Assembly (NCBI RefSeq): GCF_000471905.2
Contig: NW_006499883.1
Location: forward strand, 1,780,335-1,844,334
Direction: 5' to 3'
Length of the DNA: 64,000 nucleotides
Source of the DNA: Amborella trichopoda
Taxonomy: Eukaryota > Streptophyta > Magnoliopsida > Amborellales > Amborellaceae
The first letter of the stretch is position 1. The number at the start of each line of letters is the position of its first letter. The position numbers and the translations under genes were made by a program. This document shows, piece by piece, positions 23,051 to 37,500 of this stretch. The notes under the pieces were generated by a model that was given only the letters and a program-made list of their open reading frames with translations, was not told where the DNA came from and searched no databases.

Positions 23051-24954
23051 AAATCTGACAGATCTTCCAATGAAGATCTCTCGAATTTTAACACCTTAAA
23101 CTAATTAAAAAGATGTAAATAAAGTGGTAGAGAAAGTGGGACAGATCAAATTCAGATATGAGGCCAGATTTGCCCGAAAACGAACAGATCTACTCTCAGA
23201 TCTGTGGTAGAGCCAGCATAATCCAGAGCATTAAAATATGATTTTTACGACAAGTTAACAAATCACAAATAAATAAAAGAAGCAAAACAGTAAAAAGAAG
23301 AATAAAGATAGATGAAGAAATAATACCAAAATGGGCCGGATGGCCCGGGATTCTCGAGCCTTCGAGGGCTCGCCCAGATCAGAACCGGTCCTCTTTGCTT
23401 CTCTGATTCGGATGTTGACAAGCAGATATTTGATGTAAAGGGTTAGATCTAGGGTTGTTGTTCCCTAATTCTAGTTTTGATCTAGAGTTTTTGTGTCCAA
23501 GTCTAGGTTTTCTCAGTCTTCGGGGATAGGACTTCAAGAGGCTAGGGTTTCTATCTTCTATAGGGTTTTTAATCTAGAGATTTTTCTAAAACAGTCGGTC
23601 TTTCTTAGGGTCTGGAGGAAAATTTCCTTAATTTTCTAATGGTTTTGTGATCTCCAAAGGTTGAATATGAATTCTAAGATTTTTTCTAATTTTTTGGGAT
23701 TTTTGGGGATTTTTCCTAAATTTTTCGGTATTTTCTAAGGGGTTTTCTATTTTTGGTATTTTTGGGTAATTTTCCTAATTTTGGAAATTTCTAAGGTTTT
23801 TTTGGTCTCTTTTTCTCTCTCCTTTTGGGTTAGGGAGATGGGGTATTTATAAGTGTTAATTGGTGATTTTTTCTAAATTTTTTGGAGTTTTTTCAGAATT
23901 TTTTGGATTTATCTTGAAGTTTCAACCTTATCTAATTAAAGACGATGCGTTTACTGCATCATCAGATGTATTGACTACATCATCAACCCCCATCTGGGCC
24001 TATCGGACCCATTACAACCCTGCTCACGGCTCGGCAGTTGGGTCTAACAAGGACTAAATTGTCATTTGTTATATATTTTTATTTGTAGGTCCAATTCAAG
24101 CGATTCTTGGACCGTTGGAAAGCTCTTGGGCTCTACTTCAAATTGGAATAGGATTTGGGTAGTTTTGAGATAATTAAATTGGGTATACTAGGATAATATA
24201 GACCTAAAGGTTCAGAAAACCATAGAATTTGCCAGATTTAAAATGTGATGTCTATAGTAGGCCCTATTTGGCGCTCCTGTCCTTCGAGGGACATGTGAGT
24301 GGCAAAAAAATAGACACTTTAGTGTTTGTTGCCCTTCAAGGGGCAGGCGAATGTCAAAGATAAAGTAAACATTTTAAATTTCTTCCTGAGGTCCGTGGTC
24401 AAGGGGCACACCAACTATCCCTCCAAGTCATTGCATTTATCGAGCTCACCCACCTAGGGCTTTTTTCCTCCAAGGGTTTTCAACGTGAGATGTCGGTGAG
24501 TTACACAAGCTTGAAACTCCAGTTGGATTTTCTTGCCATGCCACTTAACTTCAGGGGTTTTTGTAGTTTTAATTTTTAACCCTAGCATTTTCTTTTATCT
24601 ACTTAAGGTTTCCTAAGGCCGTCTATAGGAAAAGGATTTATATAGGAAGAGACATGTCTGGCGAATCCGAAGTGAGAGACGAGGCAGCAACGCGGTAATC
24701 ATCATATACGGGTGTCCAAACTCCTTCATTTTTTTAAGACATTTTTAGAATTTTTTTTGAAATTAGGAGGAGATTTGAAATAGAACCCGGAGTAAGGATA
24801 TGTTACGATTTTAATAAAGAAATTACAGTTTTTGGAAAACACAAGACATATAGTGAAAATTTTGAAAAGATAAAGATATTTCAAAAAACAAGGTTGGCTA
24901 GCATTTTTAACTCCTGCATATAGCCCTCTAAGCAGTTTAGCGTCATACAGCAAT
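23051..24954. other. Unassigned region, possibly LTR-derived
   Basis: No gene could be supported. From 23430 to 23930 the plus strand is T- and G-rich and C-poor, with repeated 'gggattttt' and 'ttttctaa' words and a TATTTATAAG element near 23845. That would suit an LTR or untranslated leader of a retroelement, but I could not pair it with a second copy. It lies on the 3' side of the Tat fossil, where a 3' LTR would be expected. Confidence 0.35.
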
Positions 24955-25620
24955 GGACCATACACCCGACCCTTTTACGTCACTGGGGATTGACGAAATC
25001 CATCGAACATTGTGCCCTGGATACACCCGACCTTTTTACGTCATACGGGGCTAGACGGTAGCTGCCTCGGCTCTTTTACATCGCACGAGTTTGACGTTTT
25101 TCCATCGAACAGGGTGGTTGTGCCCTGGATACACCCGACCTTTCATGTTATACGGGGATAGACGGTACCTGCCTCGACTCTTTTACATGGCATGAGTTTG
25201 ATATTTTTCCATCGAATAGGGTGGTTGTGCCCTAGATACACCCGACTTTTCACGTCATACAGGAATAGACGGTACCTGCCTCGGCTCCTTTACGTCGCAC
25301 AATTTTGATGTTTCTCCATTGAAACATGGTGGTTGTGCCCTAGATACACCCGACCTTTCACGTCATATGGGACTAGATGGTATCTGTCTCGGCTCTTTTA
25401 AGTCGCTCGAGTTTGACGTCTTTCCATTAAACAGGGTGATTGTGCCCTGAATACACCCGACCTTTCACGTCATACATGGATAGACGATATCTGTCTCAGC
25501 TATTTTACGTCACACAAGTTTGACGTTTTTCATGTCTCGGCTCTTTAACGTCGCACAAGTTTGACATTTTTCCTATCTCGGCTCCTTAACGTCGCACGAG
25601 TTTGAAGTTTTTCGAATTGG
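24955..25620. repeat. About 107-bp tandem array beside the Tat fossil
   Basis: The word ACACCCGAC recurs at roughly 24962, 25022, 25131, 25238, 25347 and 25452, so most units are 107-109 bp. Each unit holds GTGCCCTGGATACACCCGAC, a CACGTCATACGG block, CTGCCTCGGCTC and GTTTGACGTTTTTCCATCGA. Shorter units of about 45 bp follow to 25620. The array directly follows the Tat pol region, where tandem repeats between pol and the 3' LTR are common in this lineage. Confidence 0.85.
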
Positions 25621-28600
25621 ATTTTGGGACATCGTATGCACACACGGGGATGAGCTTGCTTCATTTTGCGTCAGGGGATTCAGTCGAGAGAAAAACACTC
25701 CCATACTAGCCAATATCCTCATTGGCGAGGTTCACCCATCTTCGATATGTGGTAGTTGGTAGTTATACTCATACAACTATAGAGTGCCTGGCTAGTTTCA
25801 AGCCTTCATAACAAGTGTAGGAGTTGGTTTCGAGAACAAGGCACGACCGACTAACAGTTTAACCTCTTGTAGTGATGGAGGAAGTCATTTCTAAAAGGGT
25901 TTTAGAACTGAAGGGTTTTAACAATCAGATTGAAAAAGCACTTTTAAAAGGGACGAGCCTTACAGTTTTACCACCTGTGGCAGCTTTAGTGGTCATTTTC
26001 TTTATTATATTTTACTCAAAGATGATGAAAGGATTTCCTTGTGGGATCGTGAGAACTCATAAGTCTCAAAGTTGTCCTTTTACCTTTAGAGCTTTCATCC
26101 TGTACTTGCGGTTCCATGAAGAGTTCTCTGGATTCTTGTTGAGCTTCCATCTTGGAAAGGTCCCGATGTTCTTCCAGGATTAATCGAACTCACTTTGGTC
26201 TTCCATTCATATCCGGCTCCCGCATCTTTCTGAGTTGGTTCTGTTGGGAACCTGCAGGGTTTAGGAGGAGTCTTCGTCCTCAGGATCTGCTTGTGCTGTA
26301 TTATTGGAACTTGCAAGTACTTGTTTGTACTTGAGTGTTTTTTAATCAGAAGCTCCTTTTTGGAGTTTTTTCTGTGATGCCTTTTCAGGTTTTCACCACT
26401 CTTTTGGGCCCGTTACGGGTAGTATTTTCTGAGATACATCGCATTGATGGGGTCGTTGAGCTTGCACGCCTCTTGATTCTTGATTTTGTAAGAATTGCCT
26501 CTGTGCACTCGAGTGGCCACGAATGGCCCCTCCCAATTAGGTTTGAACTTCCCTAAAGGGTGTGGGTTTGCAGGAGTGTGGAAGATTTTCTTGAGTACCA
26601 TGTCCCCTTCCTTGAACTGTCGAAGAACAACTTTACTTTGGTACGCCCTCTCGATTATACTCTAGTAAGCAACAATATTTTGTGTTGCTCGTAGTCGTCT
26701 TTCATCCAAATTAAAGAGGACAGCGATTCATGCTTTGATCTTTTGCTCCTCATCTGAATCTTTATGAATAAGCACTCAGAAAAACGGTATCTCAATTTCA
26801 ATGAGTAACACTGCCTCTATACCATACACCAATGAGTACGGGGTCATGCTAGTAGGAGTCTTCTCAGTTGTCCGATGGGTCAATAGCGTGTCATTTAGCT
26901 TGGCGTGCCAATCTTTGTCACTTTCTATTATTTTGTCTATAATTATAAGAAGTCTTTTGTTTGCAGCTTCTGCTTGTCCATTTCCTTGAGGGTAGTAAGG
27001 TGTAGAGAATTTTTGCTTTTTTCCAAACTTTTTGCACACCTTAGAGACCTTTTCATTTTTGAGATTGGATCCATTGTCAGTAATGATTGACCCAGGAATA
27101 TCGAATCTGAATACAATATTGTTCTTTATGAAACGGGCAACATATTGTCAATCAATTTTGACAAATGTTGCGGCTTCTATCCATTTGGTGAAGTACTTTG
27201 TAGCCGTTAATATAAAACGGTGGCCGTTTAAGGCTTTCGGTGAGATCATTCCGAAAATATGAAGACCCCACATGGAAAAGGCGATACAGGTGGTCTTGAG
27301 TTGAGTGGTACAGACGGTGCATCGATGAGGTCTCCATAAAGCTGACATTTGGGACACCTCTTTACAAACCTCCAACAATCTTCAGCCATGGTGGTCTAGT
27401 AATAGCCTTGGCACCTGATTTTCTAAGCTAAGGCGGCTACGCTAGAATGACCTCCTTCATCGTGTAACTCTAAAAATACTTAGTCGATTTATGGCTGCTC
27501 AAGTCACTGTAGAATGATGCCATCGAAGGACTTTTTGAACAGGAGATCACCTCTTACTAAGAATCCCATAGAAAACCTTCGAAGCGCTTCTTTATCCTTT
27601 TTAGTGGCTTCTTCAGGGTATAACCCATCTTTCGGCAAGGACATAACATCGTGGAACCATGGTTTTGTCTTAACTAGTGCATTTGAAGCCACGAGAGATT
27701 CCCCATCATTCTCATTTTCTTGCTCTATTTCTTATTCGATCCTTAGTGGGGAAGGATCATGTTTGTTCCTGATATAGAATGATAGCGTGTGATTTATGGA
27801 GGAATATCAACCATTGAAGCAAGGGTCACAAGGGCGTCGGCGAGCCGATTATTTTCCCTAGTTACATGCTGAAAGGTGATTTTCTTGAAATATGAGATCA
27901 TCTTTTCCACCTTTTCTTGATAGGGCTTGAGCTTTTCTTCTTTCAGCTTCCAAATCCCTTGAACTTGGTTTATGACAAGTAAGGAGTTACCAATCACTCA
28001 TATTTGTTGGATTTTTATTCTCACGACGTTCTTGATCCCAGTTATCAAGGCTTCGTATTCAGCAACGTTATTGGTACATGGGAAATTTAATCTGATGGTT
28101 GTTGGCATTAAAATCTTCCCGGGTGAGCATAGTATGATTCCTATACCTGACCCGTATTTGTTTCTTGCACTGTCAAAGTATAGCTTCCAGATTGAGTCCT
28201 CAATTATGAAGAGGTTTTTATCAAGGAGATCCGTGTTGATGGGAGTGTTATCTGGCAGTGTGTCTTCGACCAAGTGGTCAGCAATGGCTTGTCCTTTGAC
28301 CAATTTTTTAGTAAAATATTCAATTTCGAACTCGCTTAATAGCATTCTCCACTTTGTCAAATGTCCATTAATGACTGGTCTCTCCAATAGGTACTTGATT
28401 TCATCTATCTTTGAGATTAACTTGACTGAATGAGATAAGACAAAGTGTCTTAAACTTCTGCATGCCCCTTCTCCACATCCGTGTGTCTTGTCTCATAGTC
28501 CACCATAGTCTTGCTGATGTAGTACATCATTTATTCTTTTCCATAGTCATCGTATTGTCCTAACATTGCCCCTATGGTCTTGTCTCTCATCGATATGTAT

Positions 28601-31527
28601 AGGAATAGGGGTTTGTCTAGACTAGGAGAACTAAGGATGGGAGGTTTGGTGAGGTACTCATTGATTTGATCAAACGCTTCTTAGTACTCATTATCCCATA
28701 TGAATGAGGTATCTTTCTTGAGTAGTCTATTAAACGGTGCGCACTTGTCTGCTAGTCGTGAGATGAAATGCCTTATGGCTTGTATGCGACCTTACAACCC
28801 ACGAATTTCTCTGATGGTCCAGGGAGAGGGCATTTTAGTGATGGCTCGTATTTTGGACGGGTCCAACTCAATGCTTCTTTGGCTTACCATAAAGCCTAGT
28901 CTTTTGAAAATAGTTATCAGGTTGGTGAGATGATCAGGCTTGGTCTTCGACTTGACCAGAATGTCGTCGACATAGTCTTCCATGATGGTGTGCATTAAGT
29001 CGTGGAAGATGCTAGTTATTGCCCGCTGATAAATTGCCCTTGCATTTTTTAGGCCAAAGGGCATGACTTTGTAGCAGTAAGTTCCCCATTGCGTTATGAC
29101 TGTAGTCTTGATCTAGTCTTCTTCTGGCATGAAGATGTGGTTGTAACCTGAGAAGTCGTCCATGAATGGCAACATCTCGTGCCCCGCAGTGTTGTCGGCC
29201 AAGGCATCTATGTTTGGTAATGGAAAATTATCTTTTGGGCAAGCCTTGTTGAGGTCTCTATAGTCAACACACACTCGGATCCTCCCGTCTTTCTTGGGTA
29301 TGACCACTATGTCAACCAACCATTCTGAGTAATCGACGAGGGTAATGAACTTCACTTTGAGCAGCTTGCCGATTTCTTCTTTAATTTTGAGCTCAATGTG
29401 GGTCTTCTGACGTCGAAGTTTCTGCCTTACAAGCTTGGCCCCTTCATTGAATATTAGGTGATGTTGCACTAATGTGGGATCTAGCCCTGACATATCATTG
29501 TATGACCAGGCAAAGACATCGCGATATTCCTTGAAAAATAAAATCATATTTTCCCTCTTCTCAGGAGAAAGGGAGGTTCCAATCTTGGTTAACCTTGGGT
29601 CCTTCTTAGATCCTAGGTTTATGTTGATCGTTTCTTCGATGATAGCCGTTGGATCACCATCGAACCTCTTATTGAATTGCTTAACATGGGAAGTGATTCC
29701 TCAGGTTGAGGGATTTCTTCAGACTCTTGGCTCTCTTGATCTTCGTCTTGGTCATCCAATTCATCATCTTGGGCAACCGTTATCGGGCTATCTTGAGTGT
29801 TCGCCATTTTTTAAAATTCTTTTTCATTATTATCAGTTTTATCATGTTTTGATTTTTCAACGCTTTTTAAAAGAACACAAGAGGTGTCCCTTACGGGACT
29901 CGCGAGGGAAATGCTGGGGACTGGACATGTAGGGTGGTTAGATGGCCACCCTGTGCCTATCTGTTTTTTGGCACCGAGACTTGAAGGTGCCGCTGGTATG
30001 CTTCCAACAGTTCTCGAGATAGGGGAGTGGTCGACCAATTATGTTCTTGGGTTTGAATCGATGGATGAGCAGGGGAGTGATCGACCAATTATGTTCTTGG
30101 GTTTGAATCGATGGATGAGCAAGCTTGGCTGTGTTAGAGCCGATTGTGCATACCTTCAAATTTAGGTCAGTAAAAAGGTCTTCAATTCTCAATTCTTGTG
30201 TGTGCTGAGATGTAGAAGAAGTGTTATTCCTTGTTGGGGATTCAATGATCACCTTAGGCCGTTTTGAAGGACGGGCATCGAGAGGATCGAGGCTTTGGAT
30301 GCCTCCAAATACAAAGCCCAGATAGCTTGAAGGCTTCATCCGGCTTTCCAATACGGTGAGAAAGCACCCAATACCTCTTCGATCTCCGTTTTCAAAATTG
30401 GCTACGAATGATTCAGAAATTGCCAAATTACGCTTTGCCCTTGACTATCCAAGCCTTGGCCTGGTTGGAAGCCTTGGGAGAACAGCATGTGCCAATCTTC
30501 GAGGGACCCAAAACCGTATTAATGATGACATTGGATAATGTCATCCATCGATGCAAAAGTTTGGAAAATTTGAGGAACAAGGTCGTCGGCCTCTAGGCGT
30601 AAGGTGTCACAATCAGCTTGCTCGAAGGAAGTGAGCAAGATTTCTTTGAACTCGACTCCTACAGCTAGCTTCCCGTTATGTATACTAGGATTGAGAAAAG
30701 CAGGGGGTTCAGCACATACCTTTGAGCCGCAGTTTTAGTTGGAAATTTGAGTCATTGATGGAGTATAGAGGCGACCACGAGGTTTTTATGCAGCCATGAC
30801 TTTTCTAACAACATGTTGAAAGAAGGTTTTATGTCCAAGACATAAAACTTTATCATTTGGACGGTATGGCCGATCTTGAGTGTGAGAGGCAATATGCCTT
30901 TAGCTTGTCTTTTGGTTCCGTAGTATGCAGCGATAGTTAGTTAACATGGCTCGAAATCATCCGGGCTTTTGCATATCTGCTTCACTATTTTCATAGGGCA
31001 TATGTTTAAGGATGCCCCATTATCAACAAGCACTCTTCATATCTCATATCCTTGCATGAAGACGGTGATGTACAAAGGTTAGACGTGAAATCGGTTGAAG
31101 CTAGTTGGGATGTCATCGTCTATGAACATGATTGGTGTTAGTGCCATCTGCTGGTTGATCATTCCGCACAACTCATCCGGTTGTGTGTTGCTCGGGGTGT
31201 ATCTTAGCAAGGACCTTCTTGATTTGGGCTCTATGTGCTGGTGAATTGGCGAGTAGCTCCAAGATGGAGATTTGAGCCTGGATCTTCTCAAGATGAGCAG
31301 GTAGATCATAGGTGGTTACATATCCTTGAATTTCCTTGTTCAGCTTCTACGACCCCCGCTAGTTGTTTGGTTTTTTAGGTATTTCCCATTCTTTCATCGA
31401 GAGTATCGGCTATCAATTGAATGAGTTTGAACACTTGGCCTTTTCAGGTTAAGCAGTCGACCTCGTCAGCCTAAAGCTCTATAGGGTCAGCCCTAGCAAG
31501 AGTAATGAGAGACTTTGAGGTGTTGGC
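25621..31527 (-). mobile_element. Ty3/gypsy Tat-lineage fossil (gag end, protease, RT, RNase H, second RNase H, integrase)
   Basis: Parts follow in family order along the minus strand. The gag end and protease region lie at about 31520-30700 and a G-patch-like stretch near 30600-30400. Reverse transcriptase is at 29547-28500, with MPFGLKNARAIYQRA and YVDDILVKSK. The native RNase H tail (GQAIADHLVE) and a second, archaeal-type RNase H (WKLYFDSARNKYGSGIGIIL) lie at 28387-27800. Integrase is at 27500-26413, with GHRFILTATKYFTKWIEAA and PYYPQGNGQAEAANKRLL. A 50-bp direct repeat occurs at 30022-30121. The second RNase H is the mark of the Tat lineage. LTRs could not be delimited. It is broken, with well over ten breaks, and old. 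The integrase end and spacer recur at 4225-5495. Confidence 0.88.
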
Positions 31528-34500
31528 CCCTGTCTTTGTTTGAATTTTTTCTGTATTTATTATTCTTATGGGGAATCTTTATTTCTACTACTTTCTCGTG
31601 TAGATTTCCTTGGAGACATTCACATAGGAACAATAGATTTCCCCTTTTTTCTCTATTTTAATTATTTGAATAATGGAAATTATTGCTCAATCTGCTTCTC
31701 TTTTGTCAGTTTAATTGCGTTTATTAATTTATTTTGAGATCTTTCTGTGCTTTCGATTTGTTCAGAGATTATGTGAGTAAAGACGATATCAAGGTTTATG
31801 CAGCGGTTCTATATACTCCCGGTGACGAGTTCCCTAATGCAACTTCCTGGTATAGGATCATCTCTGAAATCTTATATGACATGTAAGTGTTTGGGAATTT
31901 ACTGGTTTTTTTTTTAGTCATGGAAGTGTTTTTGAAAATTCATAATTTTCTGTTATATGATATGAAGTTACATAATTTGTGTTTTTGTTATTGATATGGC
32001 ATTGCATATGCTCTAGCATTTGTGCTAAAAATCGCAAGAATTTAGGGTTATTCTCTTTCATGGTATCAAAATATCTCCCCTTAACTGCTCTTCTACTCAT
32101 CATGATTTTATGATGACCTTTATGGTTAAATTAGTGGCCGGGGGAGTGTTCATCTCAAATGGATGTATGATTTGTTGAGAATGAGGTGGGGTGAGCAATA
32201 TGATGGCATTTCAAAGGCTTGTGTACTCTCACCAATGGTATCCGCGAGCGAATACAAGTTTTTTTAGTTATTGATGGTGTCCAGTTGACAGTGGTAAAGG
32301 ATTTTCCCAAAAAAAATAAAAATAAATAAATAAATAAAGAAAAAAGGACAGCGGTGAAGGGTTTCAGCTATGCTTAATTTTTATAAGAATGTAAACATTC
32401 CATCTCGACCTTTTAAATGCTACTATGCTTTGTGTGGTTCTCCGAAGGATCAAATGAGATCTCTTTGCTTTTTCCTCAGTCCCATGATAGCATCATGTGA
32501 TCTTCAATTTTCCATGAGATATTTTACCATTGGGAGGAATTTAATGAGATTTTCTAGCTCTTGAGGGAAGGGATGAGATGCGTCCATTTCAGGCTGTGTG
32601 GGGAGCTTCATTATTAACCCAAGTAGTGTGGATGCAGATCCTAGTGATGCAAACTAGAAACTTGCTTAATGGATATGAAGACTAGAGTCTAGTGGAAAAG
32701 CTTTGATGCTTATCATTTTTCATCGTTATATAGGTTTTGTGAGTGATTTCTGATTTTCTGATTTGGGGACTGTGTACATTCTTGGAAAGTTGTGTTGTGC
32801 CTTTACTTCTTTAACGCTAGATTCGTGGAAAAACTGGAATAGGATCATTTTGGATGAGAATGAAGGTAGCAAGTTATGAATGGCGACTGCACAAAACTTG
32901 CCTTGGTATTACCTTTAAGCAATGTTGGAAAAAGTAGCTTGGTGGCCTAACTTGTCCCGTGTCTGATACAAGCTACTCTTGCAGTCCAACTGGTTCCTAA
33001 AAAAAATCCTGTAAATTCGGAAAAAACCATGAAGATTCAGAAAAAAAATAGAAGAAATAAAAATTTATAAAAATTAAATCAATAAAAAATCAATATCATA
33101 ATCATTTGAGATTTATCTCAACTATTCGGGATCAGCTCCACGAATCTTATTTTGTCATTCTGCTCTATCAAGGGCCATACCCTCAATCAAACCATAAGGC
33201 ACCCTGTCTTTGTTCATGACTTCCATCCTTGTCCTTTAGGACATTCCCCTTGCCCTTTTAGAGTTTTCTACTTGAAAAAGTAAACTTGTTATAATAATTT
33301 AGATTGAAAAAATTGGAAAAAAACTAATTATACTAACTTTAATTGAAAATTTGGAATTTCTTAAAAATTTCTGGGCGGATCCTCTACTCATTGCGCTTGG
33401 TGGAAACCAATGCCTCCAATCTTTGTCAAGGTGTCCTCAAACACCCCAAGTCAAATTAGATTTGGGATTGAAGTTAGGATTTAATCTATTGTAGCTGCAA
33501 AAATGTAGGGTGAATATTAAATCTTTATTAAAATCTGGCAAATCCTATTATTTAGTGTTTTTTTTTTTAACTAGAAATAAACCTATGATGGGACGAAGAA
33601 CTCAAAAAATAGGCCTTGGGGAACAAATTTCATTAAAGGTCGACCAACTTTTTTAAAGAAATCACAACTTCAAAGTTACAAAACCTAGGAAATATCTATC
33701 AAATTTGATGGTTTTTGTTCACATCAGATATATGAAATGGATAGATCATCAAAAATGAGTGTATGGGCAAAATTTGTGCACAACAGGTGTGTTTTTTATC
33801 GGCTTGTTTTTTTTTCTTTTTTCTTTTTTTTTTGGGATGGGGGGGGGAGGGGGGGTAATGGCCCTGGCACCCTACTGAGCCCGAGAGATTTGGACGAATC
33901 TGTGTCGACCTGGCAGAGTCGGCGAACACTAATTATTATCATCTAAAAATGAAAAGTATCTCTATGATAGACCTAAAAGATGAGATCAGTATCTTAACTG
34001 GACCCTTAATCTAAATGATCATCCACTAACTAGATAGCTAGTATTTGAGCAAAGATGGATTTGAGAGATCGAAGATTTCAACCTAGGTTATGCCCAAGTT
34101 TGAAAAGTTACGATTATTGGCAACTGAGGTCAATCTTCAATCATCCAATCACTATCTTGGTTCTCAAAAAAAAAAAACACAAAATTTTGGATTCGAGATT
34201 TTAATTTTGGATATACTATTTACATGAGATTTTCAAAAGCTTGGATCACCTAGATTGAACTTGAAACCCATATCTGGATTAGAGGCTTTGACTGGGATCG
34301 TGTGCGGAATCTTTGATTGGTCCACTACATTAAAAACGAGTTTTGGAATTTCTTTGTGAATAAATGATCAAGTACATAGAGTCATCCATGAATGATTCGA
34401 CAAACTATTTCAAATAAGTAAATTGTAATTCCGTGCATCCATGTAATTAACATAATTGTATGGCATATCAGACGTAAATTTCCTGGCGGTTCTTTAGAAT

Positions 34501-37500
34501 TCTTGTGATTAAAACGTTTTTCATGGAATTTTTCTAAAGGTATCACCTTTTGAATGACCATTTGAGTGAATGCATATTCGCTTGATTGTCCTCGAAAATG
34601 ATATTCTTATCGTAACTTTGGTCTATTTTCACTTTGTAATATCGGGATGTATTTTTGTCAGGTTTCCTGGTGAAAGAGTGGGTGTGAGAATCAGTGGCCC
34701 ATCCCCTACAGATGTTCGTGCTGCCCAGAGGTGCCAAAGGTCTGCGAGTTACTCTCTTGTTTTGGATGTGGCCTATTTTAAGTGGCTTTTGATGTTTTTG
34801 TTTACTTATATCGGTTTTCACAGATTTTTTAACAATCTAAAAAGGAAAATGCTATCAGTTATTACTTGATTCCATTTCTCGGGAAGCTCCAAAAGATGAT
34901 GATGATGACGACGATGATTTGGATCTCTTTGGAGATGAAACCGAGGAAGACAGGAAGGCTGAAGAAGAGCGGGCAGCTGCAAATTCTTCTTCCAAGAAGA
35001 AAGAGAGCAAGACTCTGCTAACAATGCTGTAAAAATTGGAGTTGTGGACACACGTCCCTTGACTTCTTAGAGAAATGACCCATCTTATAATAATTCTCCC
35101 CCACAGTTTTTGCAACAGTTAATCTATTTTTTATGGCTTTTTCAGGTGGGGAAATCATCTATCCTCTTAGACGTGAAACCTTGGGATGATGAGACGGACA
35201 TGAAGAAGCTAGAAGAGGCTGTTCGCAGCATCGAGATGCCAGATCTTTTTTGGGGGAGCATGTATGGTTTCTTCACCCCATTATGCTCATGTTGTCTTAT
35301 CATGGATAGTATGTTTATGTTTCAATTGACAACGAAGGATGGTTATGCTTGCCAGGATACCACAATAAGACATTTTTGGTCTGGACTCTTTCTTGATCAC
35401 CATTCATCGTTACTTTGGATGGTGAAGACCCTAATGCACTATGGTTTTCCAAAATCCATTGCTAATCATTGAGGCTCAGCACTAAGAGCTAGGAGATCCA
35501 AAAATTTAATTTTAGTTTTTAATTTCATGAATGTGGAAGTATGCTTTATTTTTTTATTTTGTTAATTTTTTAGAAATTATAATTTAGGGTCAAAATTCTT
35601 TTTTATTTTTTTATTTTTTATTTTTACTATTAAGTGGTTACTATACATGGGTCCTGCTCCCATAGACTTTCATGGCACTGTTCACGGTGTACTTATGAAA
35701 TTTTAGTATAGTTTAGGATATCTTAGAGCCTTGAATTGTTCATTCAGGTCATAAATTGATTTTAGGGTTTCATAGGCTTGTAAAAGGGGGCACATCACAT
35801 TAATGAATTTTATACTATTGGAATCTTATGAAAGGAAGTTCTTCTCTTGGCTTGCTACAACCAGGATTTTTCTTCATTATTTCTGATTTTTTACTTGTTT
35901 TGAGGTTTGAGAAAAAGAATAGTAGTAAATCATCCCAAGAGGAGAGCTTTCTTTCTCTATAAAATAAAATTCATTCTAATAACATAAGCATGTCCCACTT
36001 TTTATAAGCCTATGAAACTCTAAAATTAACTTAAGATCAAGTAAAAATTTTAAGACTCTAAAATATCTCTAAACAGTATTAAAAAATTTAGAAATACCCC
36101 TGTAAACAGTAACCCATGAGCGGTACTGTGAATAGTAACCAGTGAGTAAAAATAATAAAATAAAAACCAAGTGTTGGAGATTAGGCCTACATTATAATTC
36201 TAAAAAACTAACCATAATACACAAACAAAACATACACCTATATCTATGAAATTAAAAAAATAAAATTTAATTTTTGAGGCACCCAGCTCTTGATGTCCAT
36301 CTGGCATCCTGTAGAAACCAGAGTAGGGTACACTTTTATGGTACTCCCTTGAGTACTGGTGCACTTTTCGGAAATAAAAGTGGGGTAGAACTCTGCCCCC
36401 ATTTGTTTTTTGATTTCAAGCTGAAAACATAAGCAGTTTGAGCAAAATTTGAGACCCTAGTTAAGAGTTTAACCCATCTATTTATTAGGTAGATTAGATT
36501 TGAGCCCAAAAAAAAAACCCAGATACTATATATGTTTGAGATTGAAAGCCAAGTTTTGGCCTGAATTTGGAAAGTATTGATCTCTTTGTAATCGTTGGTC
36601 GATCTTTGATGAAATTTGATCCTCTTCTTTTGTGTTCTTGATATAACTGTATATTGATTTTTCACAATTTTGAGAGAATTGAAATTCAAATTTACTATTG
36701 TCTGAATTTTTCAAGAGCTCAGATTTCCTAGATCCAAAATCGAAACCCAAAATTCGTTGGGGACTTTTGATTTGGGTTTTTTGAGGAAGCTTTGACAAGG
36801 ATGGGAGGCATAGATTCACATAGGGAATGAACATTGGATGATCTGACCAATCTGGTCATTTAAGAAGTGCTTGAGATCATTAGTTAGTACCTAACCCTAA
36901 GAAACTATTATAAAACTATTGTCAAGAAGAAAAAAAGCCAATTGTTTCAAGTTCAAAACACCTTTACAAGAATCTAAGGATTTACATTGTCTCCTGTTGG
37001 TTATGGAATAAAGAAGCTCCAGATCATGTTGACCATTGTGGATGATCTGGTCTCTGTCGATACCCTAATCGAGGAGCACCTCACAGCTGAGCCAGCCAAT
37101 GAGTACATTCAGAGTTGTGACATTGTTGCCTTCAACAAGATATAAGATCCCGTGTTCGAGTGCTTTTCAGAGTCCCCCCTAATCCTAAAGCTTTGGTCTC
37201 TGCTATATTTTTTCTCTTCTTAGGGGGAAGGGTGTTTTAGCCGATAATTTTATTGCCTACTTCACTCTCCCTCTTTCTGACGGAATGATGCCTTGTCCAC
37301 AATGAAACATTTCCCGTGAGATTAGAATTGTTAGTTTATGAGTTTTGAGCCTCCATTTTATCTGTTCGAGGGTTTTAGGTATTTGCTATTTTGGGTACTT
37401 GAGCCAAAGTTTTCTCTTGTTTGCACTTAATTATTGCCTCAGTCTTCTAAATTAAGAGGAAAATTGTGTCCATCAACAAATATCTGCAGTTTTTGCTGGA

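Noticed and set aside
24955-25620. Regularly spaced repeats that might suggest a CRISPR array
   Set aside because: The whole 107-bp unit repeats with no unique spacers, in a plant retroelement context. It is an ordinary tandem array.
34543-35115. Open frames on both strands around the third and fourth exon equivalents of the eEF1B pseudogene
   Set aside because: They are shadows of the conserved exon sequence and neighbouring intron; the sense-strand homology explains the region.
36336-36834. Two overlapping minus-strand open frames
   Set aside because: They lie within the extra sequence in intron 5 of the eEF1B pseudogene and have no recognisable domain.
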